From Planctomycetota bacterium (GTDB lineage Bacteria; Planctomycetota; UBA1135; GCA-002686595), in assembly GCA_021413885.1 (NCBI GenBank), contig JAIOPM010000043.1:1-64000 (forward strand): a DNA stretch of 64,000 nucleotides. The letters are read 5' to 3'. This document shows positions 10,601 to 19,151 of this stretch, in pieces; positions within the stretch are counted from its first letter, which is position 1, and each line of letters opens with the position of its first letter. The notes under the pieces are model-generated. The model worked only from the letters and a program-made list of their open reading frames with translations, searched no databases and had not been told where the DNA came from. Made by a program: the position numbers and the translations under genes.

Positions 10601-11186
10601 TGCGCAGCGAATCGTCGAGGACGCCCCAGATCTCGAGCTTGGCGACGCCGTCGATGGCTTCGAGTCGCCGTTGGATCACGTTGTCGATCAGCGCGTCGGT
10701 CTCGTCGGAATCCCCGGGGTGGAGGATCGCGAAGAACATCACCGGCAGGTCGGATTGGCTCCACGAGAAGAGCTCGACCTCGCGCACGGTCTTCGGCAGC
10801 TTCGAGCGCGCGCGTTCGATGCGGTCGCGCACTTCGGCCTTCGCGAGGTCCATCGAGACGCGCGCGTTGAATTCGACCTCGAGCGAGACGAAGTCGTCGC
10901 GCGAATTGCTCTGGATGCGCTCGACGCCGGCGAGCGTGCGAATCTCCTCCTCGAGGACGCGCGCGACTTTCTCCTCGTTCTCCTTCGCGCTGCCGCCGGG
11001 GTTCGCGGCGCTGATCCACAGTCCGGGCTCGACGATGCCGTCCGGCATCATCTGCACCGGGATGCGTTGGTAGCAGATCAGTCCGATCACGATCGCCGAC
11101 GCGAAGAGCACGATCAATGTCACCGGACGCTTGACCAACGCGCCGAAGAAGCCGGACGCGCGCGCGAGGTTCGTGCTGGAGGTCAT
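7671..11186 (-). CDS. RND efflux pump permease (second of tandem pair)
   Basis: A 1171-residue inner-membrane transporter of the HAE1/AcrB-like RND family. It begins with the helix FGALVKRPVTLIVLFASAIV and a porter-domain entry at RIPVQMMPDGIVEPGLWI. The proton-relay region GMLVDNAIVVIENIVR lies in TM4, and the second half repeats the architecture with GVVVNNGIVLIDRIHQL. Two hydrophobic stretches around residues 500-600 that are longer than in AcrB separate the halves. The ATG at 11186 overlaps the stop of the upstream permease as ATGA, so the two are translationally coupled and probably form one heteromeric pump of MdtBC type. No outer-membrane TolC partner is in the window. The substrate is unknown. 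Confidence 0.9.
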   Translation of the reverse strand: MTSSTNLARASGFFGALVKRPVTLIVLFASAIVIGLICYQRIPVQMMPDGIVEPGLWISAANPGGSAKENEEKVARVLEEEIRTLAGVERIQSNSRDDFVSLEVEFNARVSMDLAKAEVRDRIERARSKLPKTVREVELFSWSQSDLPVMFFAILHPGDSDETDALIDNVIQRRLEAIDGVAKLEIWGVLDDSLRILLDEDRVKASGLDLGKLITRLSADNFALPLGEVTDGGRRVLLRSDMHFKSHAEIEDYPIGNGLAIKDVGRVINAKSVRNRLFRIDGSYAYYGEVRKDSQANAIETCKSLKAAFAELEANPRLAGKFRFLPLFDQGQFIESSISQLVETAYWGGLFSVIVLFVFLKRVRMTIAVALAIPISVLFAIAWQFMIGGSFNVLTMTGITLALGMLVDNAIVVIENIVRWKQLGHTDRDAAAGGTQEVGMAVLLSTLTTVVVFMPLIFMTKNPQLAIIFGELGLPLCTSLLFSLAVALIFLPVVAARILGPRSKSVQWLADRLAIVGELPARATHFVGDGVETAFHGLVRLPFHGVRIATRVLTAVRWPLALAILGLAAWRVVESLPALNVTKELARVTGEPEWLGGAQLGVLVLGALLAVWLVLRWVPRWSARPSLPPLHVRVVQERTNSFLDLFVQTNHRLIEWTLAHRRAAVGLAFLAFLSVLIPRSQMSVAAFGEDEDNARINLMVDLEDNFSLGEAEGELSTYEKWFAERKAELGYEHLSNRFDRRSGRITLYWDSALPPKRMEELRRRLVDEVPRLPGHKVRLRGDEGAQSRNKSQVVFRLKGPDADELEALGGQAIAVLQRVKGLNSVGTDRESSSREIRVRFDSDLTQSFDLTPDNAFESISWALRGWQLPRYQEPGREVPLLIEYDDAEVEGLSTLRDMKVFSNNSSVPLSSISSLEFAKSSPTIERVDGEISYTILARVENPLEQERLSREGYAALRRELDLPRGFSVGDDDSVTARADSEMAELQSAFLLSLVLVFLLMGVLFESALLPISVMFTIPFAVVGAFWALYLTGITMDSVGWIGIIVLVGVVVNNGIVLIDRIHQLRGEGWERSAAVLEGCANRVRPVLMTALTTVFGLIPTILATPPSQGIDYRALSTCVAGGLTISTFFTLWVVPLAYTLIDDLSVHLRQRASWAFRMPCWARGAAKLEQS

Positions 11187-14100
11187 GCGGCAGGCTCCAC
11201 GACGTTGCGCCGGTAGACCAGCGAGTACACGACCGGGATGACGATCAACGTCAGCAACGTCGACACCGTCAGACCGGAGATCACCGTGATCGCCAACGGG
11301 CGATTGAGCTCGGCGCCTTCGCCGGTGCCGAGGTTGCCGAGCCCGGGGACCCACGAGAGCCAACCGGTCATCGGCAGGAGGCCGATCACCGTGGTCATCG
11401 CGGTCATGTAGATCGGCCGCAGGCGCGTGCTGCCGGCTTCCATCAACGCTTCGACCGGCGAGTGCCCGAGCGCGCGTTGTTGGTTGACGCGGTCGATCAA
11501 CACGATCGCGTTGTTGACGACGATGCCCGCGAGCAGGATCAACCCGAGGAACACGACCACCGAGAGCGGCACGTCGAGCAGATCGAGCGTGAACATCACG
11601 CCGACCGCCGCGAGCGGCACCGACACGAGGATGATCAGCGGCTGCACGATCGACTCGAACTGAACCGCCATCACGACGTAGACGAGGAAGAGCGCGAGCC
11701 CGAGCGCGAAGATCAAGTTCTCCCGCGCGTCGTCCATCTCGCGCTTCTTGCCGCCGATCTGCACCGCGACGTCGTTCGGCACGTCGAGGCCGGCGAGCGC
11801 CGCTTCGACGCGCCGGTTGACGCCGCCGAGGTCGAGGCCGCTGGTCGCCGCGCTGACGACGACCGCGCGCGTGTTGCCGATGCGGCGGATCTCGGCGGGT
11901 CCGTCGGCGCGCACGACCTTCGCGACCGCGTGCAACGGCACCGGCGTCGCGCCGGCGGGGTTGACGACGAGCTCGAGCACGCGGTCGACGTTTCCGAGCA
12001 TCACTTCGTCGCCCATCACGCGCACGCCGATGCGCTCGTCGCCTTCGTTGAAGCGTGTCGAAACGTTTCCGAGCACCTGATCGCGCACGAGGTTCGACAC
12101 CTGTTGCAGATCGAGTCCGTACTCGAGCGTCTTGTCGCGATCGAAGACGATCAACGCCTCGGGGTGGCCGGGACGAACGCTCGAGCGCACGTCGGCGAGG
12201 CCTTCGACGCCGGCGAGCGCGTTGGTGACGCGCGCGGCGACCGACTGGAGCTTCGCGAGGTCGTGGCCGAGCACCTCGACTTGCACCGGAGCATCGAGCG
12301 CGAACGGCGTCGGCCGCGTGACCTCGACCGAACGCACCGCCGGATTCAGGGCGACCAGGTTGCGCACGCGGACGAGCAGAGCTTCCTCGCTGGCCGGCGT
12401 GAACGCTTCGGGCTTCATGCGCACGGTGAGGCGCGCCGTATGCTCGCCTTCGATCTCGCGCGTCAACGTGTCTTTCTCGACTCCGACGGTCAACGCGGTC
12501 AACGCGACGCCGTCGAGCCCGCGCACCTCTGTATCGATCTCCTTCAACACCTTGTCGGTCGCCTCGAGCGGACTGCCGACGCCGAGCCCGACGTGGACGG
12601 TGAACTCGCCTTGGTGGATCTCGGGCAGGAGCTCGAGCCCGAGCGTCTGCGCGCGCATCCACGCGAACCACGACAACGCGAGCGCTGCGAACACGACGAG
12701 CCACGGCGCGGCGAGCGAGCGGCGCAACAAGCGCGGGTACAAGCGCTCGACCGCTTTCCAACCGAGGTCGTGCAACCAACCGAACGGCCAGGTGATCCAG
12801 ACGAAGAGCTTGTAGAGCCCGAACCCGACGACCGCGACGACGCGCGCGAGCACGCCGTAGACCGCGAGCGCGAACCGGCCGATCGTCAGCGGGATCGCCT
12901 CCGCGTTCCACGCGAAGCCGCGGTACCACGGCGTCGGCTTCTCCGCGCCGGCGGCGTTCCCGCCCAAAGCGCCGACCACGGTCGCGAGCGCTTGCTTGCC
13001 GGCGAGCAGCGGACGCGCCGCGAGCATCGGAATGTAGAGCGCGGCGACCAACAAGGACGCGGAGAGCGATACGACGACGGTCATCGCCTGGTCGCCGAAT
13101 ATGCGGCCCGCGACGCCGTGCACGAACACGATCGGCGCGAACACGCAGATCGAAGTGAGCGTCGACGACGTGATCGCGCCGAAGACCTCGCGCGTGCCGC
13201 GGATCGCGGCCTGCGTCAGGTCGTCGCCCTCGTCACGACAACGCGTGATCGACTCGAGCACGACGATCGCGTTGTCGACCACCATGCCGACGCCGAGCGC
13301 GAGACCGCCGAGCGACATGATGTTGAGCGACACGCCCCACAGGTACATCGGTGCGAACGTGACGATCACCGAAAGCGGCAACGACACGCCGATGATGAAG
13401 GTCGGCGCGAGCTGGCGCAGCGCGAGCCAGATGATGCCGATCGCGAGCAGACCGCCGACCCAGCCCGATTGCTTGACGTCCTCGATCGACGAACGGATGA
13501 AAGTCGATTGGTCGGAGAGCACGTCGAAGCGCGCGTCGTCGCGGAAGCGGAAGCCGAGGAAGTTGGTCTTCTCGCGCTCGTCGAACCCGAGCTTCGGATC
13601 CTTGCCGCGTCCGAGCACCTCTTTCGCGAACTTCTGTTGGCCCTCGTCGCCGAACACCTTCTTCTTCACCGCGTCGGCGAGCTCGACGATGTTCGCGCCG
13701 GCCTCGCGGTAGACCGCGATCTCGACCATCTCGGCGCCGGAGAGCCGCGCGATGACTTCGCGTTCGGCGTGAGTGCGTTCGACGGTCGCGACGTCGCGAA
13801 TGCGGATCACCGCTTCGCCGCGACGCACGATCGCGAGGTTCTCGATCTCGGAGAGGTCGCGGAACTCGTTCAACGTGCGCACGAGGTACTCGGTCGAGCC
13901 CTCGCGCACCGAGCCGCCGCTCGCGTTGATGTTCTCGGCGGCGAGGCGCTGCGCGAGCGCCTGCGGGTCGAGGTTCTGCGCGGCCATCTTGAACGGATCG
14001 ACGCGCACGCGGATCTCTTCCTCGAGTCCGCCGCGCACCTGCACGGCGGCGACGCCGGGGATCGACTCGAGCTCGCGTTTCACGCGGTTCTCGGCGATCC

Positions 14101-14599
14101 AGCGCAGCTGCATCAACGCCTTCGTCGGATCGAGTTCGCGCGCCGACGACAGGCCGATGCGCAGGATCGGATCGCGGTTCGGGTCGTAGCGCAGGATCAG
14201 CGGCCGTTCCGAACCTTGCGGCAGGAACACGCCGTCGAGCTTGTCGCGCACGTCCTGGACCGCGAACGTCATGTTCGTGCCCCAGTCGAAGTCGAGGACG
14301 ATGTCCGACGTCTCCGCGCGGCTGATCGACGTCGAGCGCACGAGGTGGGGCAGGGTCGAGAGCTGCTCTTGGATGCGCTCGGAAATCCGATCCTCGATGT
14401 CCTCCGGCGCGGCGCCGGGGAACGTCGTGCGCACCGTCAACGTCGGGTAGCTGATCTCCGGCAGCAGGTCCATCGGCAGCTTGCCGAACGACACCGCGCC
14501 GAACACCGCGAGCGACACCATGAACATGGTGATCGCGACCGGACGCGCGACGATCGTCGCGATCAGTCCGCCGCCCGCCGCTTTTTCCGTCGAGCTCAT
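11183..14599 (-). CDS. RND efflux pump permease (first of tandem pair)
   Basis: A 1138-residue RND transporter. After a short cytoplasmic lead it has ATIVARPVAITMFMVSLAVF and the porter-domain start FGKLPMDLLPEISYPTLTV. TM4 holds GMVVDNAIVVLESITRCRDE, with the Asp of the proton pathway, and the second half carries GIVVNNAIVLIDRVNQQ. The start at 14599 was chosen because MSSTEKAAGGG precedes the first helix closely; an in-frame upstream extension to 14662 is Arg/Ser-rich and overlaps the space to the adaptor gene. It follows the membrane-fusion lipoprotein by 13 bases and overlaps the second permease by ATGA. Together these make an adaptor-pump-pump operon. Confidence 0.92.
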   Translation of the reverse strand: MSSTEKAAGGGLIATIVARPVAITMFMVSLAVFGAVSFGKLPMDLLPEISYPTLTVRTTFPGAAPEDIEDRISERIQEQLSTLPHLVRSTSISRAETSDIVLDFDWGTNMTFAVQDVRDKLDGVFLPQGSERPLILRYDPNRDPILRIGLSSARELDPTKALMQLRWIAENRVKRELESIPGVAAVQVRGGLEEEIRVRVDPFKMAAQNLDPQALAQRLAAENINASGGSVREGSTEYLVRTLNEFRDLSEIENLAIVRRGEAVIRIRDVATVERTHAEREVIARLSGAEMVEIAVYREAGANIVELADAVKKKVFGDEGQQKFAKEVLGRGKDPKLGFDEREKTNFLGFRFRDDARFDVLSDQSTFIRSSIEDVKQSGWVGGLLAIGIIWLALRQLAPTFIIGVSLPLSVIVTFAPMYLWGVSLNIMSLGGLALGVGMVVDNAIVVLESITRCRDEGDDLTQAAIRGTREVFGAITSSTLTSICVFAPIVFVHGVAGRIFGDQAMTVVVSLSASLLVAALYIPMLAARPLLAGKQALATVVGALGGNAAGAEKPTPWYRGFAWNAEAIPLTIGRFALAVYGVLARVVAVVGFGLYKLFVWITWPFGWLHDLGWKAVERLYPRLLRRSLAAPWLVVFAALALSWFAWMRAQTLGLELLPEIHQGEFTVHVGLGVGSPLEATDKVLKEIDTEVRGLDGVALTALTVGVEKDTLTREIEGEHTARLTVRMKPEAFTPASEEALLVRVRNLVALNPAVRSVEVTRPTPFALDAPVQVEVLGHDLAKLQSVAARVTNALAGVEGLADVRSSVRPGHPEALIVFDRDKTLEYGLDLQQVSNLVRDQVLGNVSTRFNEGDERIGVRVMGDEVMLGNVDRVLELVVNPAGATPVPLHAVAKVVRADGPAEIRRIGNTRAVVVSAATSGLDLGGVNRRVEAALAGLDVPNDVAVQIGGKKREMDDARENLIFALGLALFLVYVVMAVQFESIVQPLIILVSVPLAAVGVMFTLDLLDVPLSVVVFLGLILLAGIVVNNAIVLIDRVNQQRALGHSPVEALMEAGSTRLRPIYMTAMTTVIGLLPMTGWLSWVPGLGNLGTGEGAELNRPLAITVISGLTVSTLLTLIVIPVVYSLVYRRNVVEPAA

Positions 14600-14612
14600 G
14601 GCGAGGCCCGAG

Positions 14613-15953
14613 CTACTTCGCCGGCGCGGCGGCCGCGCCGAGCTGCACTTCCACGCCGTCATCGAGATCGCGGTTGCCGACGACCACCACGGGCTCGCCG
14701 AGCGCGAACGTCTCGTCGCCTTGCGGGCGGATCTCGACGAACTCGTCGTCGGCGAGACCTTCTTCGACCGCGATGCGGTGAGCGCGTCCGTCGCGCACGA
14801 GCACGATGTGGCCGACCTCGCCTTCGCGCAGCACGGCGCGCTTCGGCACGACGCGGGCGTTCGGATGACGCTCGGTGATGATCTGCAGACGCACCAACAT
14901 GCCGGGCAAGAGCTTCGCGGTCGGATCGTTCTCGGCCGCGACTTGCATGTGCGCGGTCACGCGGAACGCGCCCGATTGCGCGTCGATCGTCGGCGAGACG
15001 CGCTCGATCGCGCCGCGGAACTTGGCGCCGGGCAACGCTTCGGTCTCGGCGGTGAGTTCGAGCGCGACGGTCGGGCCCGGTTCGCCGTTGGCCGATTCGC
15101 GAGGCCGGAAGAGCGCGAGCTCGCGCTGCGGCCGATAGAACACGACGCGCAAGTCGTCGGTGTCGACCAACGTGAAACCGGCGACGCCGGCGCGCGCCGA
15201 GAACGACGTCGTCGCGGCGACGCTGTCGCCGACCTTGAGCGAGCGCAGCGAGATCACGCCCTTCGCCGGCGCCAGGATCTCCATGTACGAAAGCATCAAG
15301 CGCGCTTGCTCGAGCTGCAGCTCGGCGCGCGCGACCGCGTTCTTCGCGGCGGCGTGGTCGACGCGCGAGCGTTCGAGCGCGAACTTCGCGTTCTCGTAGT
15401 CGGAGAGCGCTTGGTCCCGTTGCAGGCGGCTCTGCTCGAGCTCCTTCGCCGACAGCAGCCCGGGCCGCTCCTTGTTGACCACCGAGATCGTCTCGTTGCG
15501 CTCGAAGTCCCGTTGCCCTTGCTCGGACGCGCGCCGCGCGCTCTCCGCGCGCGATTCGGCCTCCTTGATCGCGAGTTCGAGCTTGGGCACGTTGTCGCGC
15601 GCTTCCGCGAGCGCCACGTCGGCCTCGCCGACCGCGATCCGCATCTCGTGGTCGTCGAGCCGCGCGAGCACTTGTCCCGCGACGACGTGATCGCCCTCTT
15701 CGGCCAGGACTTCGGTCACGAGACCGCTGGCGCGCGGCACGATCTCGTGCTGGAACTCGGACTCGACCTTGGTCGTCGTCTCGAGCGTCTTCAGCATCTC
15801 GCGCTCGCTGATCGGCTCGACCAAGACCCGCGGACGCTCGCGCGGCTTGACGCCGTTCTGTTCGGCGCCGGCGACGACCTGATCGGATCGCGAGCAGGCC
15901 GAACCGATGAAGAGAGCGAGCAGGAGGACGGGGACGGAGTTCGTTCGATGCAT
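14613..15953 (-). CDS. RND membrane-fusion lipoprotein (AcrA/HlyD type)
   Basis: A 446-residue periplasmic adaptor. It begins MHRTNSVPVLLLALFIGSAC, a lipoprotein signal with lipobox GSAC. A first lipoyl half-motif follows at IVPRASGLVTEVLAEEGDHV and VVAGQVLARLDDHEMRIAV. A long alpha-helical hairpin spans roughly residues 105-215, rich in Ala, Glu and Arg heptads, and the second lipoyl half is MEILAPAKGVISLRSLKVGD. Beta-barrel and membrane-proximal segments then run to the C-terminus. It is the first gene of the minus-strand efflux operon and lies 58 bases from the divergent moeA gene, so that short gap must hold both start regions. Confidence 0.92.
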   Translation of the reverse strand: MHRTNSVPVLLLALFIGSACSRSDQVVAGAEQNGVKPRERPRVLVEPISEREMLKTLETTTKVESEFQHEIVPRASGLVTEVLAEEGDHVVAGQVLARLDDHEMRIAVGEADVALAEARDNVPKLELAIKEAESRAESARRASEQGQRDFERNETISVVNKERPGLLSAKELEQSRLQRDQALSDYENAKFALERSRVDHAAAKNAVARAELQLEQARLMLSYMEILAPAKGVISLRSLKVGDSVAATTSFSARAGVAGFTLVDTDDLRVVFYRPQRELALFRPRESANGEPGPTVALELTAETEALPGAKFRGAIERVSPTIDAQSGAFRVTAHMQVAAENDPTAKLLPGMLVRLQIITERHPNARVVPKRAVLREGEVGHIVLVRDGRAHRIAVEEGLADDEFVEIRPQGDETFALGEPVVVVGNRDLDDGVEVQLGAAAAPAK

Positions 15954-16011
15954 CTTCGGGGGAGAGACTCGGGGGTCGGACGGGTGCGAAGCTCGCTACA
16001 CTGCCGCCCGC

Positions 16012-17226
16012 ATGCGCAAACCCAGTGAGGCCATTGCCGAGATTCTAGGTTGCGTGTCGGGCATCGGCGATGAGGAGCTCGTTCCTCTCTCCGACTCCGA
16101 AGGCCGCGTGCTCGCACGACGCGCGGCGTCGGATCTCGATCTCCCGCCGTTCGAAAAGAGTGCCGTCGACGGATTCGCGGTGCATGCCGCGGACTTCGAC
16201 GACCTCGCGGCGAACGGAGAGCGAAGCCTGCCCATTCTGGGCGAATCCCGCGCCGGAGAGCCGTTCTCTTCCGAAGTTCCGCGCGGCGCGTGCACTGCGA
16301 TCTACACCGGCGCCGAGTTGCCGCGCGGCACCGACTCCGTCGTGATGGTCGAGCAGTCGCGCACCGAGGGTTCGAGCGTGGTGCTCCAAGACCATGTTCG
16401 ATCCGGGCAAAACGTCTGCCATCGCGGTCAGGACCTGCGCGTCGGCCAAGTCGTGTTCGAGGCCGGACGTCGCCTGCGGCCGGCGGACCTCGCGGTGCTC
16501 GGCTCGATCGGCGTCGATCCGGTTCCGGTTTGGAGGCGTGTGCGTGTGTGCGTGTTGACCACCGGCGACGAACTCGTTCGCCCGAGCTCGCGTCCCGGAC
16601 CGGGACAGATCCGCGAGAGCAACACGCTCGAACTCGCCGCGCTCGCCCGCGGCGCCGGCGCGGACGTCGAGAACCAAGGGGTCGTGCGCGACGTGCCCGC
16701 GGAGCTCGCGCGCCGTCTCCAAGACGCGCTGCAACGTTGTGACGTGCTGGTCACCACCGGCGGCGTCTCGGTCGGCAAGTACGACTTCGTCGGCGCCGCG
16801 CTCGAGTCGATCGGCGTGCGCCCCGTCTTCCACAAGGTGGCGATGAAGCCCGGCAAGCCGCTGTGGTTCGGCATGCACGGCGCGAAGCCCGTGTTCGCGC
16901 TGCCCGGCAACCCGGTGTCGTGCTTCGTCGGCTTCGAGCTCTTCGTGCGGCCGGCGCTCGCGAAGATGTCGAACGCCGCGGACGCGATCGCTCCGCGAAC
17001 ACGTCGAGGCCGCTGGCTCGGAGCGCCCGTCGCGCCGAATCCGCGCGAGCAATACCTCCCGTGTACGACGCGAGGCGGCGACGACGGCGTCGAGGAACTC
17101 ACGCCGGTCCGTTGGAACGGTTCCGCCGACGTGGTCGGCCTCGCGCGAGCCGAGGCGCTCGCGGTCGCGCCGATCGAGACTCCCGTCGCGACCGGCGAAT
17201 TGGTCGAGTACCGGCTGCTGCCTTGA
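16012..17226 (+). CDS. moeA: molybdopterin molybdenumtransferase MoeA
   Basis: MoeA inserts molybdate into adenylated molybdopterin. The 404-residue protein shows the usual order. The N-terminal domain has SDLDLPPFEKSAVDGFAVHA and RGACTAIYTGAELPRGTDSV. The MPT-binding domain has VCVLTTGDELV, IRESNTLELAALARGAGADV and VTTGGVSVGKYDFVGAAL, then KPGKPLWFGMHG and ALPGNPVSCFVGFELFVRPAL. A C-terminal beta domain closes the chain. A TACACT box at 15997-16002 lies only nine bases before the ATG, so the transcript may be nearly leaderless. The stop overlaps the TTG start of lnt as TTGA. Confidence 0.96.
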   Translation: MRKPSEAIAEILGCVSGIGDEELVPLSDSEGRVLARRAASDLDLPPFEKSAVDGFAVHAADFDDLAANGERSLPILGESRAGEPFSSEVPRGACTAIYTGAELPRGTDSVVMVEQSRTEGSSVVLQDHVRSGQNVCHRGQDLRVGQVVFEAGRRLRPADLAVLGSIGVDPVPVWRRVRVCVLTTGDELVRPSSRPGPGQIRESNTLELAALARGAGADVENQGVVRDVPAELARRLQDALQRCDVLVTTGGVSVGKYDFVGAALESIGVRPVFHKVAMKPGKPLWFGMHGAKPVFALPGNPVSCFVGFELFVRPALAKMSNAADAIAPRTRRGRWLGAPVAPNPREQYLPCTTRGGDDGVEELTPVRWNGSADVVGLARAEALAVAPIETPVATGELVEYRLLP

Positions 17227-18929
17227 GCGCGCAACTTCCCGATCGCTCGCTGTCGCCCGGTCGACGGCTCGTCCACCAACTCGGCGCGTGGCTCGCGATC
17301 GTGCTCGGCGGTCCGGGGATCCTCGTGCCCGACGGCGCGTGGTTGTTGGTGATCGTCGGCATCGCGTTGTGGAGCGCGAGCGCGTCGCGGCCCGGCAAGC
17401 GCGCGTTCCAGATCGAGTGGTTCGCTGCGTCACTCGCGTGGGCGTGGATCTGCGGTTGGGTCGCGCACGTCTGGCCCGGCGCGCTCGCGATCATGGGGCC
17501 GGGGCTCGGGCTCTACGCGGCGGCGAGCGGTGCGCTCCTGCGTCGCATCGCGCGCGTCGCGCCGCTCTCGCTCGTCGCGCCGCTCGCGTGGATCGGCGTC
17601 GAGACGTTGAAGTCGATCCTGCCGTCGCCGTTCGGGTTCCCGTGGCTGCGGCTCGGCATCCACTTCCATGCGGCGGACTGGATCCTCGGCAGCGCGCGCG
17701 TGTGGGGTGTGATCGGTCTCGGTTGGGTGCTCGCGGCGCTCGGCGGTTGGATGGGGGACGTGTTGCGAGCGCTCGGCGGCGAGAAGGTGCGGCTCGGTCG
17801 TTCGACCGCGTTCGCGGTCGCGCCGCTCTTGATCGGAGTGCTCCTGCCGTTGATCGAGCCCGCGCCGGAAACCGTCGACGGACCGCGTCTCCTGCTCGTG
17901 CAGCCGAACGTCTCGCAGTCCCGCAAGATGCAGTCGCGTTCGGGCACCGAGCTCTTCCGCGACGGTGTGTCGCGCACGCGCGAAGGTCTCGCCAAGTTGA
18001 AGGCGTCGGTCGAGCCCGACGTCGACCTCGTGTGTTGGGGCGAGACGATGCTCGGACTTCCGCTGGTCGATCGCGGCCTCGTCGCGGCGATCGAAGCCGG
18101 CGCGCGCACCGATCCGTGGGCGGGCTACGAGGTCGACGCGGCGTGGGTCGACGATTGGCTCGACGTCGAGGACAACTTCATCGGCCAAGGTTTGTTCGGC
18201 AAGACGCGCGGACCGAGCGTGTTGCCCCCGGGCACGAGCTTCCTCGCCGGCGCCGAATACACCACCGCGCACGAAGGCCGCGTGCGGCGCCAGAACTCGG
18301 TGTTCCTGTGGAACGCGAAGGGCGAGCGCGTCGGCGTGTCGTCGAAGCGTCACCTCGTCCCGAGCGCCGAGACGTTGGTCGGGCTCGAACACTTCGCCTT
18401 CCCGCGCTGGGTGATCGCGAAGGTCGCGGGTTATGTGCCCGACTTCCTCGCGGCGGACGAGACCGGCGTGCTCGAGCTCGAAGCCCGCGACGGCCGTCGC
18501 TTCCGCATCGGCGCGAGCGTCTGCTTCGACAACGTCTTCGACGATCCGTACACGGACCCGACCCGCGCCGGGCCGCTCGACTTCCACATGGTCGTCAGCA
18601 ACGAGGCCTGGTACCTCGAGAGCCACGAAGTCGATCAGATGATGGCGTTCTCCCACGTCGCCGCGGCGTTGAGCGGTCGAGCCCTGGTCCGCGCGACCAA
18701 CTCCGGCGCCAGTGCGGTGATCGGGCCCGACGGTCGGGAGCTCGCGCGCCTGGTCGTCGGCGGCAACGACCGCGAAGTGGGGGGCTGCCTCGTCGCGACC
18801 GTTCCGGTGCCCGAGCCCGGCACCGGAGTCACGTTCTATGCGCGGAGCGAGCGTCTGTGGCAGCTCGCGGTCCTCGTCGCGCCGCTGGTCGCGTGGGCGC
18901 TCGCCCGTCGTCGACCCGCCGCGGCGTAA
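17223..18929 (+). CDS. lnt: apolipoprotein N-acyltransferase
   Basis: Lnt adds the third acyl chain to the N-terminal cysteine of lipoproteins in the inner membrane. This 568-residue protein has about seven N-terminal hydrophobic helices, including the conserved-type stretch AWIGVETLKSILPSPFGFPW. A periplasmic nitrilase domain begins at RLLLVQPNVSQ. The nitrilase triad can be placed at Glu274 (CWGETMLGLP), Lys375 (SSKRHLVPSAE) and Cys434 (ASVCFDNVFDD). The Glu-Lys gap is longer than in the E. coli enzyme, so there is an insertion between the two. The start is a TTG overlapping the moeA stop (TTGA), the only start that begins right after moeA. Many lipoproteins in the window are plausible substrates. 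Confidence 0.9.
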   Translation: MSAQLPDRSLSPGRRLVHQLGAWLAIVLGGPGILVPDGAWLLVIVGIALWSASASRPGKRAFQIEWFAASLAWAWICGWVAHVWPGALAIMGPGLGLYAAASGALLRRIARVAPLSLVAPLAWIGVETLKSILPSPFGFPWLRLGIHFHAADWILGSARVWGVIGLGWVLAALGGWMGDVLRALGGEKVRLGRSTAFAVAPLLIGVLLPLIEPAPETVDGPRLLLVQPNVSQSRKMQSRSGTELFRDGVSRTREGLAKLKASVEPDVDLVCWGETMLGLPLVDRGLVAAIEAGARTDPWAGYEVDAAWVDDWLDVEDNFIGQGLFGKTRGPSVLPPGTSFLAGAEYTTAHEGRVRRQNSVFLWNAKGERVGVSSKRHLVPSAETLVGLEHFAFPRWVIAKVAGYVPDFLAADETGVLELEARDGRRFRIGASVCFDNVFDDPYTDPTRAGPLDFHMVVSNEAWYLESHEVDQMMAFSHVAAALSGRALVRATNSGASAVIGPDGRELARLVVGGNDREVGGCLVATVPVPEPGTGVTFYARSERLWQLAVLVAPLVAWALARRRPAAA

Positions 18930-18986
18930 CCGAGCGGCGGCGGCGGGTAATCACGCGAGCGTCGCCGGGGACTCGGGTCTCGTCCC

Positions 18987-19016
18987 TTGACCCTCGAACG
19001 ACGCCCTCCCTATACT
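18987..19016 (+). promoter_or_regulatory. sigma-70-type promoter upstream of 19152 gene
   Basis: TTGACC at 18987-18992 and TATACT at 19011-19016 are separated by 18 bases. This is the closest match to a housekeeping consensus in the window and lies in the right place to drive the coiled-coil gene at 19152 and the small gene at 20041. It would give a leader of about 130 bases. A terminator at 20270 would make those two genes a closed unit. Confidence 0.65.
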
Positions 19017-19151
19017 CCCCGCCCTCTCCGAGACCAGCGCCTTCCCAAGAGCTCGCCCCACGTCCGTTTCATCCCCCGGGGCTTCCTGCTCGCGACGGCA
19101 CTGCACGGGTCCCATCCGACTCTCGCTACCCCCCGCCCTTCTCATCGACGT

